A stretch of DNA of 12,088 nucleotides. Source: an uncultured Kouleothrix sp. (lineage in GTDB: Bacteria; Chloroflexota; Chloroflexia; Chloroflexales; Roseiflexaceae). Position 1 is the stretch's first letter. Each line of letters opens with the position of its first letter. The notes beneath the pieces were generated by a model that searched no databases, had not been told where the DNA came from, and saw only the letters and a program-made list of their open reading frames with translations. Both the position numbers and the translations under genes were made by a program. Positions 5,519 through 12,060 of the stretch are shown here, one piece after another. The stretch is taken from positions 1-12,088 of the forward strand of contig CALLYN010000259.1 of assembly GCA_937858455.1 (NCBI GenBank), given 5' to 3'.

Positions 5519-7144
5519 ATGAATACCGAGCAACAGAACCTTCCGAGCGCGGCGCGCGCATTCGTCGCGGCGCTGGTGGCGCGGCTGCGCCCGGCGGCGC
5601 GCGAGTACAACCTGGCGCAGTGGAACCTGGCGACCACCGGCGCGCCCGAGCACCGCGACGCGCTTGAGCGGCTGGGCGCGGCCTATACGCGCGTGCTCAC
5701 CGACGACCCGGCCGAGTGGCAGGCGATCCAGCAGCTCTACGCCGGACGCGCCGCGATCGACGACGCCGGGCTGCGGCGCGAGGTCGAGCTGCTGTACACC
5801 AGCTTCGCGGCGGCGCAGGTGGCGCCCGAGCAGATCGACCGGCTGGCCGCGCTCGAGGCCGGCCTGACCGACCTGTACGCCAACTTTCGCGGCACGATCG
5901 ACGGCGCGGCGGTGCCGAACAATACGCTCAACACCACGCTGCGCGAATCCGACGACTCGGAGCTGCGGCGCGAGGCCTGGGAGGCCAGCAAGCAGATCGG
6001 CCCGGCTGCACGCCCCGGCCTGCTCGAGCTGGTGGAGCTGCGCAACGCCAGCGCCCGCGCGCTCGGCTTCCGCGACTATTACGCCAAGTCGCTGGCGCTG
6101 CAAGAGATCGACGAGGCCGAGCTGTTCGCGCTGCTCGACGACCTCGAAGCCCGCACGCGCGAGCCGTTCCGCGCGCTGAAGCGCCAGCTCGACGCCGCGC
6201 TGGCCGAGCGCTGCCACGTGCCGCTGGCCGAGCTGCGCCCCTGGCACTACAGCGATCCGTTCTTCCAGGAGGCGCCGCGCACCGGCGCGGCCGACCTCGA
6301 CGGCCTGTTCGCCAGCCAGGATCTGCTGGCGCTGGCAACGCGCACCTTCGACGGCATCGGGCTAGAGGTGCGCGTCGTGCTGGCGCGCTCGGATCTGTTC
6401 GAGCGCGATAACAAAGACCAGCACGCCTTCTGCACGCATATCGACCGGCTGAGCGACGACGTGCGCGTGCTGTGCAACCTGCGCCCCGACGCCCGCTGGA
6501 TGGATACGCTGCTGCACGAGCTTGGCCACGCGGTGTACGACACCTACCTGGGCGCCGATCTGCCGTACCTGCTGCGCACCGCCGCGCATATCAACACCAC
6601 CGAGGCGATCGCCATGCTGATGGGCCGCCTGGCGATCAACCCCGAGTGGCTGGCGCGCGTGCGCGGCCTCGACGAGGCGACAGTGCGGGGTGTGGCGGCG
6701 GCGGCGCGCGACGAGCAGCGCGTCGCGCAGCTGGTGTTTCTGCGCTGGGGGCTGGTGATGGTGCACTTCGAGCGCGCGCTCTACGCCGACCCGCGCCGGC
6801 CCGATCTGAACGCGCTGTGGTGGGATCTGGTCGAGCGCTTCCAGATGGTGCAGCGCCCCGACGGGCGCGACGAGCCCGACTGGGCCGCGAAGATTCACCT
6901 GGCGATTGCGCCGGTGTACTACCACAACTACATTCTGGGCGAGCTGACGGCCAGCCAGCTTAGCCACGCGATCGCCGCGCGCACCCCCGAGGGCCGCCTG
7001 GTCGATAGCCCGGCGGCCGGGGAGCTGCTGCGCGAGCTGTTCGGGCTGGGGGCGCAGCTGCCCTGGAACGCGACGCTGGAGCGCGTGAGCGGCGAGCGCC
7101 TGAGCGCGCGCTACTTTGTCGATGATTTTGTGGCGGCGCCGTAG
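5519..7144 (+). CDS. Zinc metallopeptidase of the M2/M3 gluzincin type
   Basis: 541 residues with no signal peptide, so probably cytoplasmic; related to peptidyl-dipeptidases and oligopeptidases that degrade short peptides. The zinc site is visible: HELGH at 333-337 (His333 and His337 ligands, Glu334 catalytic) and TTEAIA with Glu362 as third ligand, 25 residues after the second histidine as in M3 (24 in ACE-type M2). The nearly all-helical N-terminal half (about 1-300) begins with REYNLAQWNLATTG, typical of these enzymes. Near the C-terminus, IAPVYYHNYILGELTASQL (about 460-480) is the conserved substrate-binding region with paired tyrosines. An AAGGAG site lies 8 bases upstream of ATG 5519. 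No separate promoter is clear between the hairpin at 5446-5494 and the start, so it may depend on read-through from the dehydrogenase. Assignment to M2 versus M3 is uncertain. Confidence 0.88.
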   Translation: MNTEQQNLPSAARAFVAALVARLRPAAREYNLAQWNLATTGAPEHRDALERLGAAYTRVLTDDPAEWQAIQQLYAGRAAIDDAGLRREVELLYTSFAAAQVAPEQIDRLAALEAGLTDLYANFRGTIDGAAVPNNTLNTTLRESDDSELRREAWEASKQIGPAARPGLLELVELRNASARALGFRDYYAKSLALQEIDEAELFALLDDLEARTREPFRALKRQLDAALAERCHVPLAELRPWHYSDPFFQEAPRTGAADLDGLFASQDLLALATRTFDGIGLEVRVVLARSDLFERDNKDQHAFCTHIDRLSDDVRVLCNLRPDARWMDTLLHELGHAVYDTYLGADLPYLLRTAAHINTTEAIAMLMGRLAINPEWLARVRGLDEATVRGVAAAARDEQRVAQLVFLRWGLVMVHFERALYADPRRPDLNALWWDLVERFQMVQRPDGRDEPDWAAKIHLAIAPVYYHNYILGELTASQLSHAIAARTPEGRLVDSPAAGELLRELFGLGAQLPWNATLERVSGERLSARYFVDDFVAAP

Positions 7145-7171
7145 GTTCAATCGCTCGAAGTATGGCGGGGG

Positions 7172-7197
7172 TTCGGGGGCGGCAATGCCGCCCCGAA
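7172..7197. terminator. Hairpin after the peptidase gene
   Basis: GGGGCGGC (7176-7183) pairs with GCCGCCCC (7187-7194) around AAT. TTC and GAA extend the stem past one bulged G. It lies 28 bases after the peptidase stop between convergent genes and probably ends that transcript. No U-tract follows. Confidence 0.6.
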
Positions 7198-7201
7198 ATC
7201 T

Positions 7202-7250
7202 CGGCGTGTGCTGCCCTGCCGGGCTTCGCCGGGCAGGGCAGCACACGCCG
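7202..7250. repeat. 49-base palindrome between convergent genes
   Basis: A perfect 19-bp inverted repeat: arms 7202-7220 and 7232-7250 around an 11-base loop that can itself fold. It ends 7 bases before the stop codon of the minus-strand nucleotidyltransferase and follows immediately after the smaller hairpin at 7172-7197. It may be a bidirectional terminator or a dispersed palindromic (REP/MITE-like) element. No U-tract is present on either strand. Confidence 0.75.
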
Positions 7251-7257
7251 AAAGCGA

Positions 7258-7953
7258 TCACACGGAGTTGGTGTGGCGAGCAGTGCTCAGGCGCTGTTGA
7301 ATCAGTGCTGCCCTCTCGTGCAGACCGCGCCGGATGCTCACCTCAAGCTGTAGCTCCAACGGGGGCACGCGAATGGGCTGCCCATACCACAGTACCGTCT
7401 CCAGGCGCTGTGCCGCCACGGGGCCAAAATCGCTAACCTCAGGCTGGTCGGCCCGTGCATCGGCGCCGCCAACCCACTCGAACCGCGCGTGCAAAAATGC
7501 GCGCCCCCACCAATTACAGAACCATCCCTGCACCGGCAAAACTGGTTCGATCAGATGGCCCGCTAAGAGCGCCCCCAGCCGCTGCGCGCTTGCGTCGTCA
7601 ACAATCAGGTCGAAATCGCGAGGCGTGATTGGCAGGCCGCGAACGGCCAGCGCAGCGCTGCCGCCCAGCCACCAATCAAGCGGCTCACCCGCGATGCGCT
7701 CAAGGAAAGCGTGCAGGGCCTGCTCCCACGGCACCGGCACGGCCTGGGCGGTCTGCAAAATCATTGGCTCGGCCCACTGCGCAAAATTGCGGTAGATGTG
7801 CTCGAGGCCCGGGGTATCCGCCGGGTAGGTCTTGGCAAAGCCATCGGGGGTAGGGGTGTACACGAGATCGCGAGCGGCCTGGTGATAGGCTGGGTCGAGA
7901 TCGGCAATGACGAAGCTCGTTTGCGCGCCGACCGTCTGGCATAGTGTTCGCAT
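7258..7953 (-). CDS. Nucleotidyltransferase-fold protein
   Basis: 231 residues. The central part has the nucleotidyltransferase superfamily pattern: WWLGGSAALAVRG (94-106, the Gly-Gly-Ser helix) followed by TPRDFDLIVDD (110-120) with metal-binding Asp113 and Asp115. ARFEWVG (156-162) supplies a possible third acidic ligand, Glu159. The ending PPLELQLEVSIRRGLHERAALI (197-218) resembles the C-terminal segment of AbiEii/DUF-type minimal nucleotidyltransferases. Residues 1-90 are an extra N-terminal domain, starting TSFVIADLDPAYHQAARDLV, that I do not recognise. The substrate is unknown; relatives include tRNA- or aminoglycoside-modifying enzymes and toxins. No antitoxin-like partner is adjacent. 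It follows the EamA gene by 73 bases and may be the third gene of that operon. The start at 7953 lacks a strong ribosome site. Confidence 0.72.
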   Translation of the reverse strand: MRTLCQTVGAQTSFVIADLDPAYHQAARDLVYTPTPDGFAKTYPADTPGLEHIYRNFAQWAEPMILQTAQAVPVPWEQALHAFLERIAGEPLDWWLGGSAALAVRGLPITPRDFDLIVDDASAQRLGALLAGHLIEPVLPVQGWFCNWWGRAFLHARFEWVGGADARADQPEVSDFGPVAAQRLETVLWYGQPIRVPPLELQLEVSIRRGLHERAALIQQRLSTARHTNSV

Positions 7954-8026
7954 GGTCTCACTCTACAAGTCCGAAGTGCCACCAAGGGCCTGTGCAAAGT
8001 CGACCCTCGCCACCTTCCCTCGCCTA

Positions 8027-8896
8027 TCAGGTCGCCAGCCACACGCCCACCAGCGCCACCGCGCCGCCGGCCAGCTGCAGCGGCAGGATCGGCTCGCCCA
8101 GAAAGGCCACCGCCACCACCACGCCAATGATCGGCACGAGGTTGATGAACGCGGCCGCCTGGCTGGCGTCGAGCAGCGTCAGCGCGCGGTTGTACACCAG
8201 GTTGGCCACGGCCGACGAGAGCAGCCCGAGGTAGAGCACCGCCAGCCAGCCCTGCGGCGAGATCGCCGGCGGCGCCTGCCCGTAAGACTCGGCCAGCGCC
8301 AGCGGCACGAGGAACAGCGTGCCGAATATGCTGCTGTACGCGGTGACGGCCAGCATGTCGACGCCGACCAGCTGCTTGGCCAGCACGGTGTAGGCGGCCC
8401 ACATCAGCACCGAGCCGAGCATGATCGCGCCGCCGAGCAGCGGGTTGCTGGCGTGCTCGCTGGGCGCGGCGGCAAGCACCAGCACGGCCACGCCGAGCAG
8501 CGAGAGCACAATGCCGGCGATCCGCCGCACGGTCGGGCGCTCGTTCAGCACCAGCAGCGCCAGCGCCATCGTCGCCACCGGGATGACGCTCTGGATCAGC
8601 GAGCCCTGCGTGGCGGTCGTGTACGCCAGCGCATAGTTCGCGCCGGCCTGAAACAGCGTGAAGCCGCACAGTCCCATCGTGGCGACGATCAACCACTCGC
8701 GGGCGCCACGGATGGGTCGGGCGGTGGGGCTGCGGCGCGCCAGCGCCAGCGGCAGCAGCACCAGCGAGGCCAGGCCGAAGCGCAGCAGCGCCAGCAGCGC
8801 CGGCGGCAGGGCCGCAGCCTTCGTGACGGTAAACGCGCTGCCCCAGATGCCCGTCACGAGGATCAGCGAAACGATCGCGAATGTGCGGCGCGTCAT
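8027..8896 (-). CDS. EamA/DMT-family transporter
   Basis: 289 residues, the normal size for the drug/metabolite transporter superfamily. It has about ten hydrophobic helices in two repeated EamA halves: about 5-138 (starting AIVSLILVTGIWGSAFTVTK) and about 152-287 (starting LLGGAIMLGSVLMWAAYTVL). Each half shows the family pattern, for example the near-terminal FINLVPIIGVVVAVAFLGEP at about 248-267. It sits in the inner membrane and most likely exports a metabolite or amino acid; the substrate cannot be told. The start at 8896 overlaps the GntR stop codon by 4 bases (ATGA), so translation is probably coupled. Longer in-frame ATG 9079 would only add residues overlapping gntR in another frame. 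Confidence 0.92.
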   Translation of the reverse strand: MTRRTFAIVSLILVTGIWGSAFTVTKAAALPPALLALLRFGLASLVLLPLALARRSPTARPIRGAREWLIVATMGLCGFTLFQAGANYALAYTTATQGSLIQSVIPVATMALALLVLNERPTVRRIAGIVLSLLGVAVLVLAAAPSEHASNPLLGGAIMLGSVLMWAAYTVLAKQLVGVDMLAVTAYSSIFGTLFLVPLALAESYGQAPPAISPQGWLAVLYLGLLSSAVANLVYNRALTLLDASQAAAFINLVPIIGVVVAVAFLGEPILPLQLAGGAVALVGVWLAT

Positions 8897-9540
8897 CCCT
8901 GGCCCCATTGCTCCAGCAGGCGCGCCTCCGAGAACTTCAGGTGCGCGCGCACCGCCTCGGCCGCCGCCGCGCCGTCGCGGGCGCGGCAGGCCGCCAGAAT
9001 GGCCCGGTGATCGGCGTGCAGCGTCGCGGCGCCACTGGCCGATGCGCCGGCCAGCATGTAGCGCCGGCAGCGCCGCCACAGCGCCTCGATCGTCTCCATC
9101 CAGCGCCGGCTGCCGGCCGCGCGGTAGATCACCCGGTGAAACTGCATGTCGATATCCAGAAAGCCCTGCCAGCCGCCCACGAAGGCCTCGAGCGCGGCCA
9201 GCAGCCGGTCAAGCTCGGCCGTGTCGGCGTCGGCCAGCCGTGGCGCGCCATGCAGCGCCGCCAGCGCCTCGATCGCCGAGCGGATGGCGTAGAGCTCGAG
9301 CAGCTCCTCGCGATCGAGCGCGGCCACCGTCGCGCCGCGATGCGGGTGCTGCACGATCAGGCCCTCGCTCTCGAGGATCGAGAGCGCCTCGCGGATCGGC
9401 GTCATGCTCACGCTGTAGCGCTGGCTGAGCTCTTCGAGCACCAGCCGCGTGCCTGGCGCCAGCTCGCCACCGACGATCGCCTCGCGCAGCAGCTCGACCG
9501 CGACGTCGCGCTTGGTTCGGTAGCCTGTCGTTTCGGCCAT
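8893..9540 (-). CDS. GntR-family transcriptional regulator, FCD (FadR) subfamily
   Basis: 215 residues. The N-terminal winged helix-turn-helix is about 8-75, with AIVGGELAPGTRLVLEELSQ (21-40), the recognition region YSVSMTPIREALSILESEGL (42-61) and the wing VQHPHRGATVA (63-73). The C-terminal all-helical FCD ligand domain (about 78-210) carries the usual metal-ligand set: Asp131 and His135 (DMQFH), His178 (HADH) and His200. FCD regulators bind small organic acids and generally act as repressors. It is first in an operon with the EamA gene and diverges from the dehydrogenase gene, so it probably controls both. A strong promoter (9592-9620) and two palindromes lie upstream. No clear ribosome site precedes ATG 9540. 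Confidence 0.93.
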   Translation of the reverse strand: MAETTGYRTKRDVAVELLREAIVGGELAPGTRLVLEELSQRYSVSMTPIREALSILESEGLIVQHPHRGATVAALDREELLELYAIRSAIEALAALHGAPRLADADTAELDRLLAALEAFVGGWQGFLDIDMQFHRVIYRAAGSRRWMETIEALWRRCRRYMLAGASASGAATLHADHRAILAACRARDGAAAAEAVRAHLKFSEARLLEQWGQG

Positions 9541-9550
9541 AGCAGTAGTC

Positions 9551-9566
9551 GCGGCATATATGCCGC
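9551..9566. promoter_or_regulatory. 16-bp palindrome in the gntR leader, candidate operator
   Basis: GCGGCATATATGCCGC is perfectly self-complementary and ends 10 bases upstream of the gntR ATG, inside the predicted leader. It may be an operator for autoregulation or a leader hairpin. Confidence 0.5.
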
Positions 9567-9580
9567 CGGTCTATTGTTTG

Positions 9581-9596
9581 ATATTTTATAAAATAT
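9581..9596. promoter_or_regulatory. 16-bp AT-rich palindrome on the gntR -10 region, candidate operator
   Basis: ATATTTTATAAAATAT is perfectly self-complementary and overlaps the minus-strand -10 hexamer (9592-9597). It is strikingly AT-rich for this GC-rich window. A bound regulator would block gntR transcription. Confidence 0.5.
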
Positions 9597-9620
9597 AGCC
9601 GAGGCGCGAACTTCTGTCAA
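9592..9620 (-). promoter_or_regulatory. Promoter for gntR-eamA
   Basis: On the minus strand, consensus TTGACA (9620-9615), a 17-base spacer and TATATT (9597-9592). Transcription would start near 9585, about 45 bases before the gntR ATG. It is divergent from the promoter at 9632-9660, with only 11 bases between the two -35 hexamers. Confidence 0.7.
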
Positions 9621-9631
9621 CGCGCCCTGGC

Positions 9632-9660
9632 TTGACCAGAGGCAGGCGCGCCTCTATACT
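9632..9660 (+). promoter_or_regulatory. Promoter for the 3-hydroxyisobutyrate dehydrogenase-family gene
   Basis: TTGACC (9632-9637), a 17-base spacer and TATACT (9655-9660). An inverted repeat with arms AGAGGC (9638-9643) and GCCTCT (9650-9655) fills the spacer. The start point would be about 35-40 bases upstream of the ATG. Confidence 0.7.
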
Positions 9661-9704
9661 GGCGCGCATCCGCCACGTGCACGAGCAAACCCAAGGGAGG
9701 AACC

Positions 9705-10598
9705 ATGACAGAGCGCATCGGCTTTATTGGCCTGGGGATCATGGGCCGCGGCATGGCCCGCAACCTACTGAAGGCCGGCTTCGAGCTGCGGGTGTGGAAC
9801 CGCACCGCCGCGCGCATGGACGAGCTGGCCACAGAAGGGGCCACGGCCACGCGCGGCCCGGCCGACCTGGCCGCGCAGAGCGATATTGTAATATCGTGCG
9901 TCAGCGATACCCCCGATGTCGAGGCGGTGCTGCTGGGCGCGGGCGGCGCGATCGAGGGGCTGCGCCCCGGCGCGCTGGTGATCGATATGAGCACGATCAG
10001 CCCGCAGGCCACTGAGGCGATCGCCGGAAAGCTGGCCGAGCGCGGCGTGCACCTGCTCGACGCGCCGGTGAGCGGCGGCAGCGAGGGCGCGGCCAGGGGC
10101 ACGCTCAGCATCATGGTCGGCGGCGACGCGGCCGATGTCGAGCGCGCCATGCCGGTATTTCAGGCCATGGGCAAGACGATCACGCACGTTGGGGGCACCG
10201 GCGCGGGCCAGACGGTGAAGCTGGTGAACCAGATCCTGGTGGTCGGCAACATGCTGGCTGCGGCCGAGGCGCTGCTGTTCGCCCAGGCCGGCGGCGTCGA
10301 CCTGCAGAAGGCGCTGGCGGCAGTGGTGGGCGGGGCGGCCGGCAGCTGGATGCTCAGCAACCGCGGCCCGCAGGTGCTCGCGCGCGACTGGCGGCCCGGC
10401 TTTACGATCGACTTGCAGCAGAAGGACGTCCGGCTGGTGCTGGCGGCCGCCGATAAGCTGGGGGTGCCGCTGCCGGGCACCAGCCTGATCTTCCAGCTCT
10501 ACCGCACGCTGCAGGCCCAGGGCCTCGGCGCCGAAGGCAACCACGCGCTCGTCAAGGCGCTCGAGCACCTGGCTGGCTTCGAGATCGGCGGCGCGTAG
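9705..10598 (+). CDS. NAD(P)-dependent 3-hydroxyisobutyrate / tartronate semialdehyde dehydrogenase-family enzyme
   Basis: 297 residues, normal for the beta-hydroxyacid dehydrogenase family: cytoplasmic enzymes that interconvert short 3-hydroxyacids and their semialdehydes with NAD(P). The N-terminal Rossmann fold is about 4-160 with IGFIGLGIMGRGMARNLL (5-22) containing G-x-G-x-x-G. The NRT at 32-34 just after the second strand slightly favours NADP. The substrate-binding motif is LLDAPVSGGSEGA (117-129). The catalytic lysine is Lys172 in GQTVKLVNQ (168-176), with Asn176 beside it; Lys240 in LQQKD is the other conserved lysine. The C-terminal helical domain is about 165-297. A GGGAGG site lies directly upstream of ATG 9705. 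Its divergent pairing with gntR suggests induction by a hydroxy acid or sugar acid. 3-Hydroxyisobutyrate, 2-hydroxy-3-oxopropionate and succinic-semialdehyde reductases cannot be separated by reading alone. Confidence 0.92.
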   Translation: MTERIGFIGLGIMGRGMARNLLKAGFELRVWNRTAARMDELATEGATATRGPADLAAQSDIVISCVSDTPDVEAVLLGAGGAIEGLRPGALVIDMSTISPQATEAIAGKLAERGVHLLDAPVSGGSEGAARGTLSIMVGGDAADVERAMPVFQAMGKTITHVGGTGAGQTVKLVNQILVVGNMLAAAEALLFAQAGGVDLQKALAAVVGGAAGSWMLSNRGPQVLARDWRPGFTIDLQQKDVRLVLAAADKLGVPLPGTSLIFQLYRTLQAQGLGAEGNHALVKALEHLAGFEIGGA

Positions 10599-11156
10599 GC
10601 GTGGCATTGTGCCCCCGCAATCGTGCATTCCATCTCACACGCGCGGCACGATGCCGCCCGCACAATCAATATGTCGACCGCCATCCCACACGCGCGGCAC
10701 GATGCCGCGCCTACAATTAACACCGGCGTGGGCGTACGGGACGGCATACGCGGCATACATTGCCGCCCGCCATCGCGCATTCCATCCCACATGCGCGGCA
10801 CGATGCCGCCCGCACAATCAATATGTCGACGCCATCCCACACGCGCGGCACGATGCCGCGCCTACAATTAACACCGGCATGGGCGTACGGGCCGGCATAC
10901 GCGGCATTGTGCCGCCGACAATTGCGCATTCCATCCCACACGCGCGGCACGATGCCGCGCCTACAATTAACACCGGCGTGGGCGTACGGGCCGGCATACA
11001 CGGCATTGTGCCGCCCGCCATCCCACACGCGCGGCACGATGCCGCCCGCACAATCAATATGTCGATGCCATCCCACACGCGCGGCACGATGCCGCGCCTA
11101 CAATCAATATGTCGACCGCCATCGCACGCGCGGCGTATTGCCGCCCGCACAATCAA
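10599..11156. repeat. Array of palindromic repeat units with ~50-base periodicity
   Basis: No gene is seen here. Units beginning CATCCCACACGCG start at 10631, 10682, 10783, 10833, 10932, 11019 and 11069, with a decayed copy at 11120, giving steps of 51, 101, 50, 99, 87, 50 and 51. Every good unit has the core hairpin GCGGCA-CGA-TGCCGC. Short units continue CCGCACAATCAATATGTCGA (or GCCTACAATCAATATG at 11069). Long units continue GCCTACAATTAACACCGG and then a second half with another hairpin, GCGGCATTGTGCCGC. The array begins one base after the dehydrogenase stop with a partial second half (10599-10630) and ends in CACAATCAA at 11156. The units look like REP/BIME-type extragenic palindromes. 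Several are followed by TACAAT, a possible -10 hexamer, but no matching -35 was seen. Confidence 0.92.
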
Positions 11157-11172
11157 AAGGATAAACTCCCGC

Positions 11173-11997
11173 ATGGCACAAGACGACATAGACACAGAAG
11201 CCAGGCGCCGCCAGCTCCGCGCAACCTTCGACGAGGACGCGCTGCTGTACGACCAGGCCCGGCCGGGCTACCCGCCGGCGATGCTCGACGATATCGTGGC
11301 CCTGTCGGGCATGCCGCCGGGCGGGCACATCCTCGAGATCGGCCCGGGCACCGGGCAGGTGACGCTGCCGTGGGCGCGGCGGGGTTACCGCGTCACCGCG
11401 ATTGAGCTGGGCGCGAGCATGGCCGCGGTGGCGCGCCAGAAGCTGGCTGGGTTCGCGGGCGTCGAGATCGTTACCGGCACCTTTGAGAGCTGGCCGCTCG
11501 CGCCCGGCACGTTCGACCTGGTGTTCTCGGCCACGGCCTTTCACTGGATTGAGCCGGCGGTGCGCTACCGCAAATCCGCCGAGGTGCTCGCGCCGGGCGG
11601 CACGCTGGCGCTGTGCTGGAACAAGCACGTGGATGTGCCCGATAGCGGCGGCTTCTTCGAGGCCACCGAGCCGTTCTACCAGGAGGCTTTCCCCGGGCAC
11701 GTGTACCACGGCGCCCGCATGCCGCCGGAGGATCAGCCGGCACCCGAGCAGATCGAGATCGAGGAGTCGGGGTTGTTTGGCCCGGTGGCCGCGCGCCGCT
11801 ACATCTGGCAGCAGGCGTACGATGTCGAGAGCTATATTGCCCTGCTGAGCACCTACTCCGACCACCGCAGCCTGCCGCCGGATCGCCGGGCGCGCCTGTT
11901 TGAGCAGATCGCCGGGCTGATGCGCGCCGACTACGGCGGGCGGATCGTCAAGGGCTACCTGACGGCGCTGTTCTGCGCGCGCTCGCTCTCTGTATGA
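11173..11997 (+). CDS. Class I SAM-dependent methyltransferase
   Basis: 274 residues, probably cytoplasmic. The Rossmann-like core shows motif I, ILEIGPGTGQVTL (53-65), an acidic end of strand 2, VTAIELGASM (74-83, Glu78 for the ribose), and the motif around FDLVFSATAFHWI (114-126), where many Methyltransf_11/25 proteins have F-H-W. LAPGGTLALCWN (139-150) follows strand 5. The N-terminal AFDEDALLYDQARPGYP-like start (from about 18) is typical of this broad family. The C-terminal part (about 155-274) is a variable substrate domain. The substrate is unknown. ATG 11173 is preceded by AAAGGA, 11 bases away, directly after the repeat array. A longer in-frame ORF reaching back to 10609 only translates the repeats. 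The last codons and the stop lie in a 38-bp tandem repeat. Confidence 0.9.
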   Translation: MAQDDIDTEARRRQLRATFDEDALLYDQARPGYPPAMLDDIVALSGMPPGGHILEIGPGTGQVTLPWARRGYRVTAIELGASMAAVARQKLAGFAGVEIVTGTFESWPLAPGTFDLVFSATAFHWIEPAVRYRKSAEVLAPGGTLALCWNKHVDVPDSGGFFEATEPFYQEAFPGHVYHGARMPPEDQPAPEQIEIEESGLFGPVAARRYIWQQAYDVESYIALLSTYSDHRSLPPDRRARLFEQIAGLMRADYGGRIVKGYLTALFCARSLSV

Positions 11998-12060
11998 GGG
12001 ATTTCGGGGGCTGCGCGCGCTCGCTCTCCGTATGAGGGCTTTCGGGGGCTGCGCGCCCCC
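11973..12060. repeat. 38-bp tandem repeat covering the methyltransferase stop codon
   Basis: 11973-12010 and 12011-12048 are two 38-base copies differing at about two positions. A partial third copy starts at 12049 (CTGCGCGC). The first copy encodes the end of the methyltransferase (CARSLSV and stop). The second repeats that coding end outside the gene. From about 12061 to the window end nothing is recognised. Confidence 0.85.

Noticed and set aside
7258..7953. Toxin of a toxin-antitoxin pair
   Set aside because: The fold is compatible, but no small partner gene overlaps or adjoins it; the neighbours are an exporter gene and a terminator region.
8897..9079. N-terminal extension of the EamA transporter
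   Set aside because: It lies inside the gntR gene in another frame and is arginine/glycine-rich nonsense. ATG 8896 gives the normal length.
10599..11156. CRISPR array
   Set aside because: Regular palindromic repeats are present, but the sequences between them are themselves repeated, not unique spacers, and no cas gene is nearby.
10609..11172. N-terminal extension of the methyltransferase (188 codons open in frame) and other long ORFs in the array on both strands
   Set aside because: The frame only translates the palindromic repeats. The encoded peptide is repetitive, and the methyltransferase family begins near ATG 11173 with a ribosome site.
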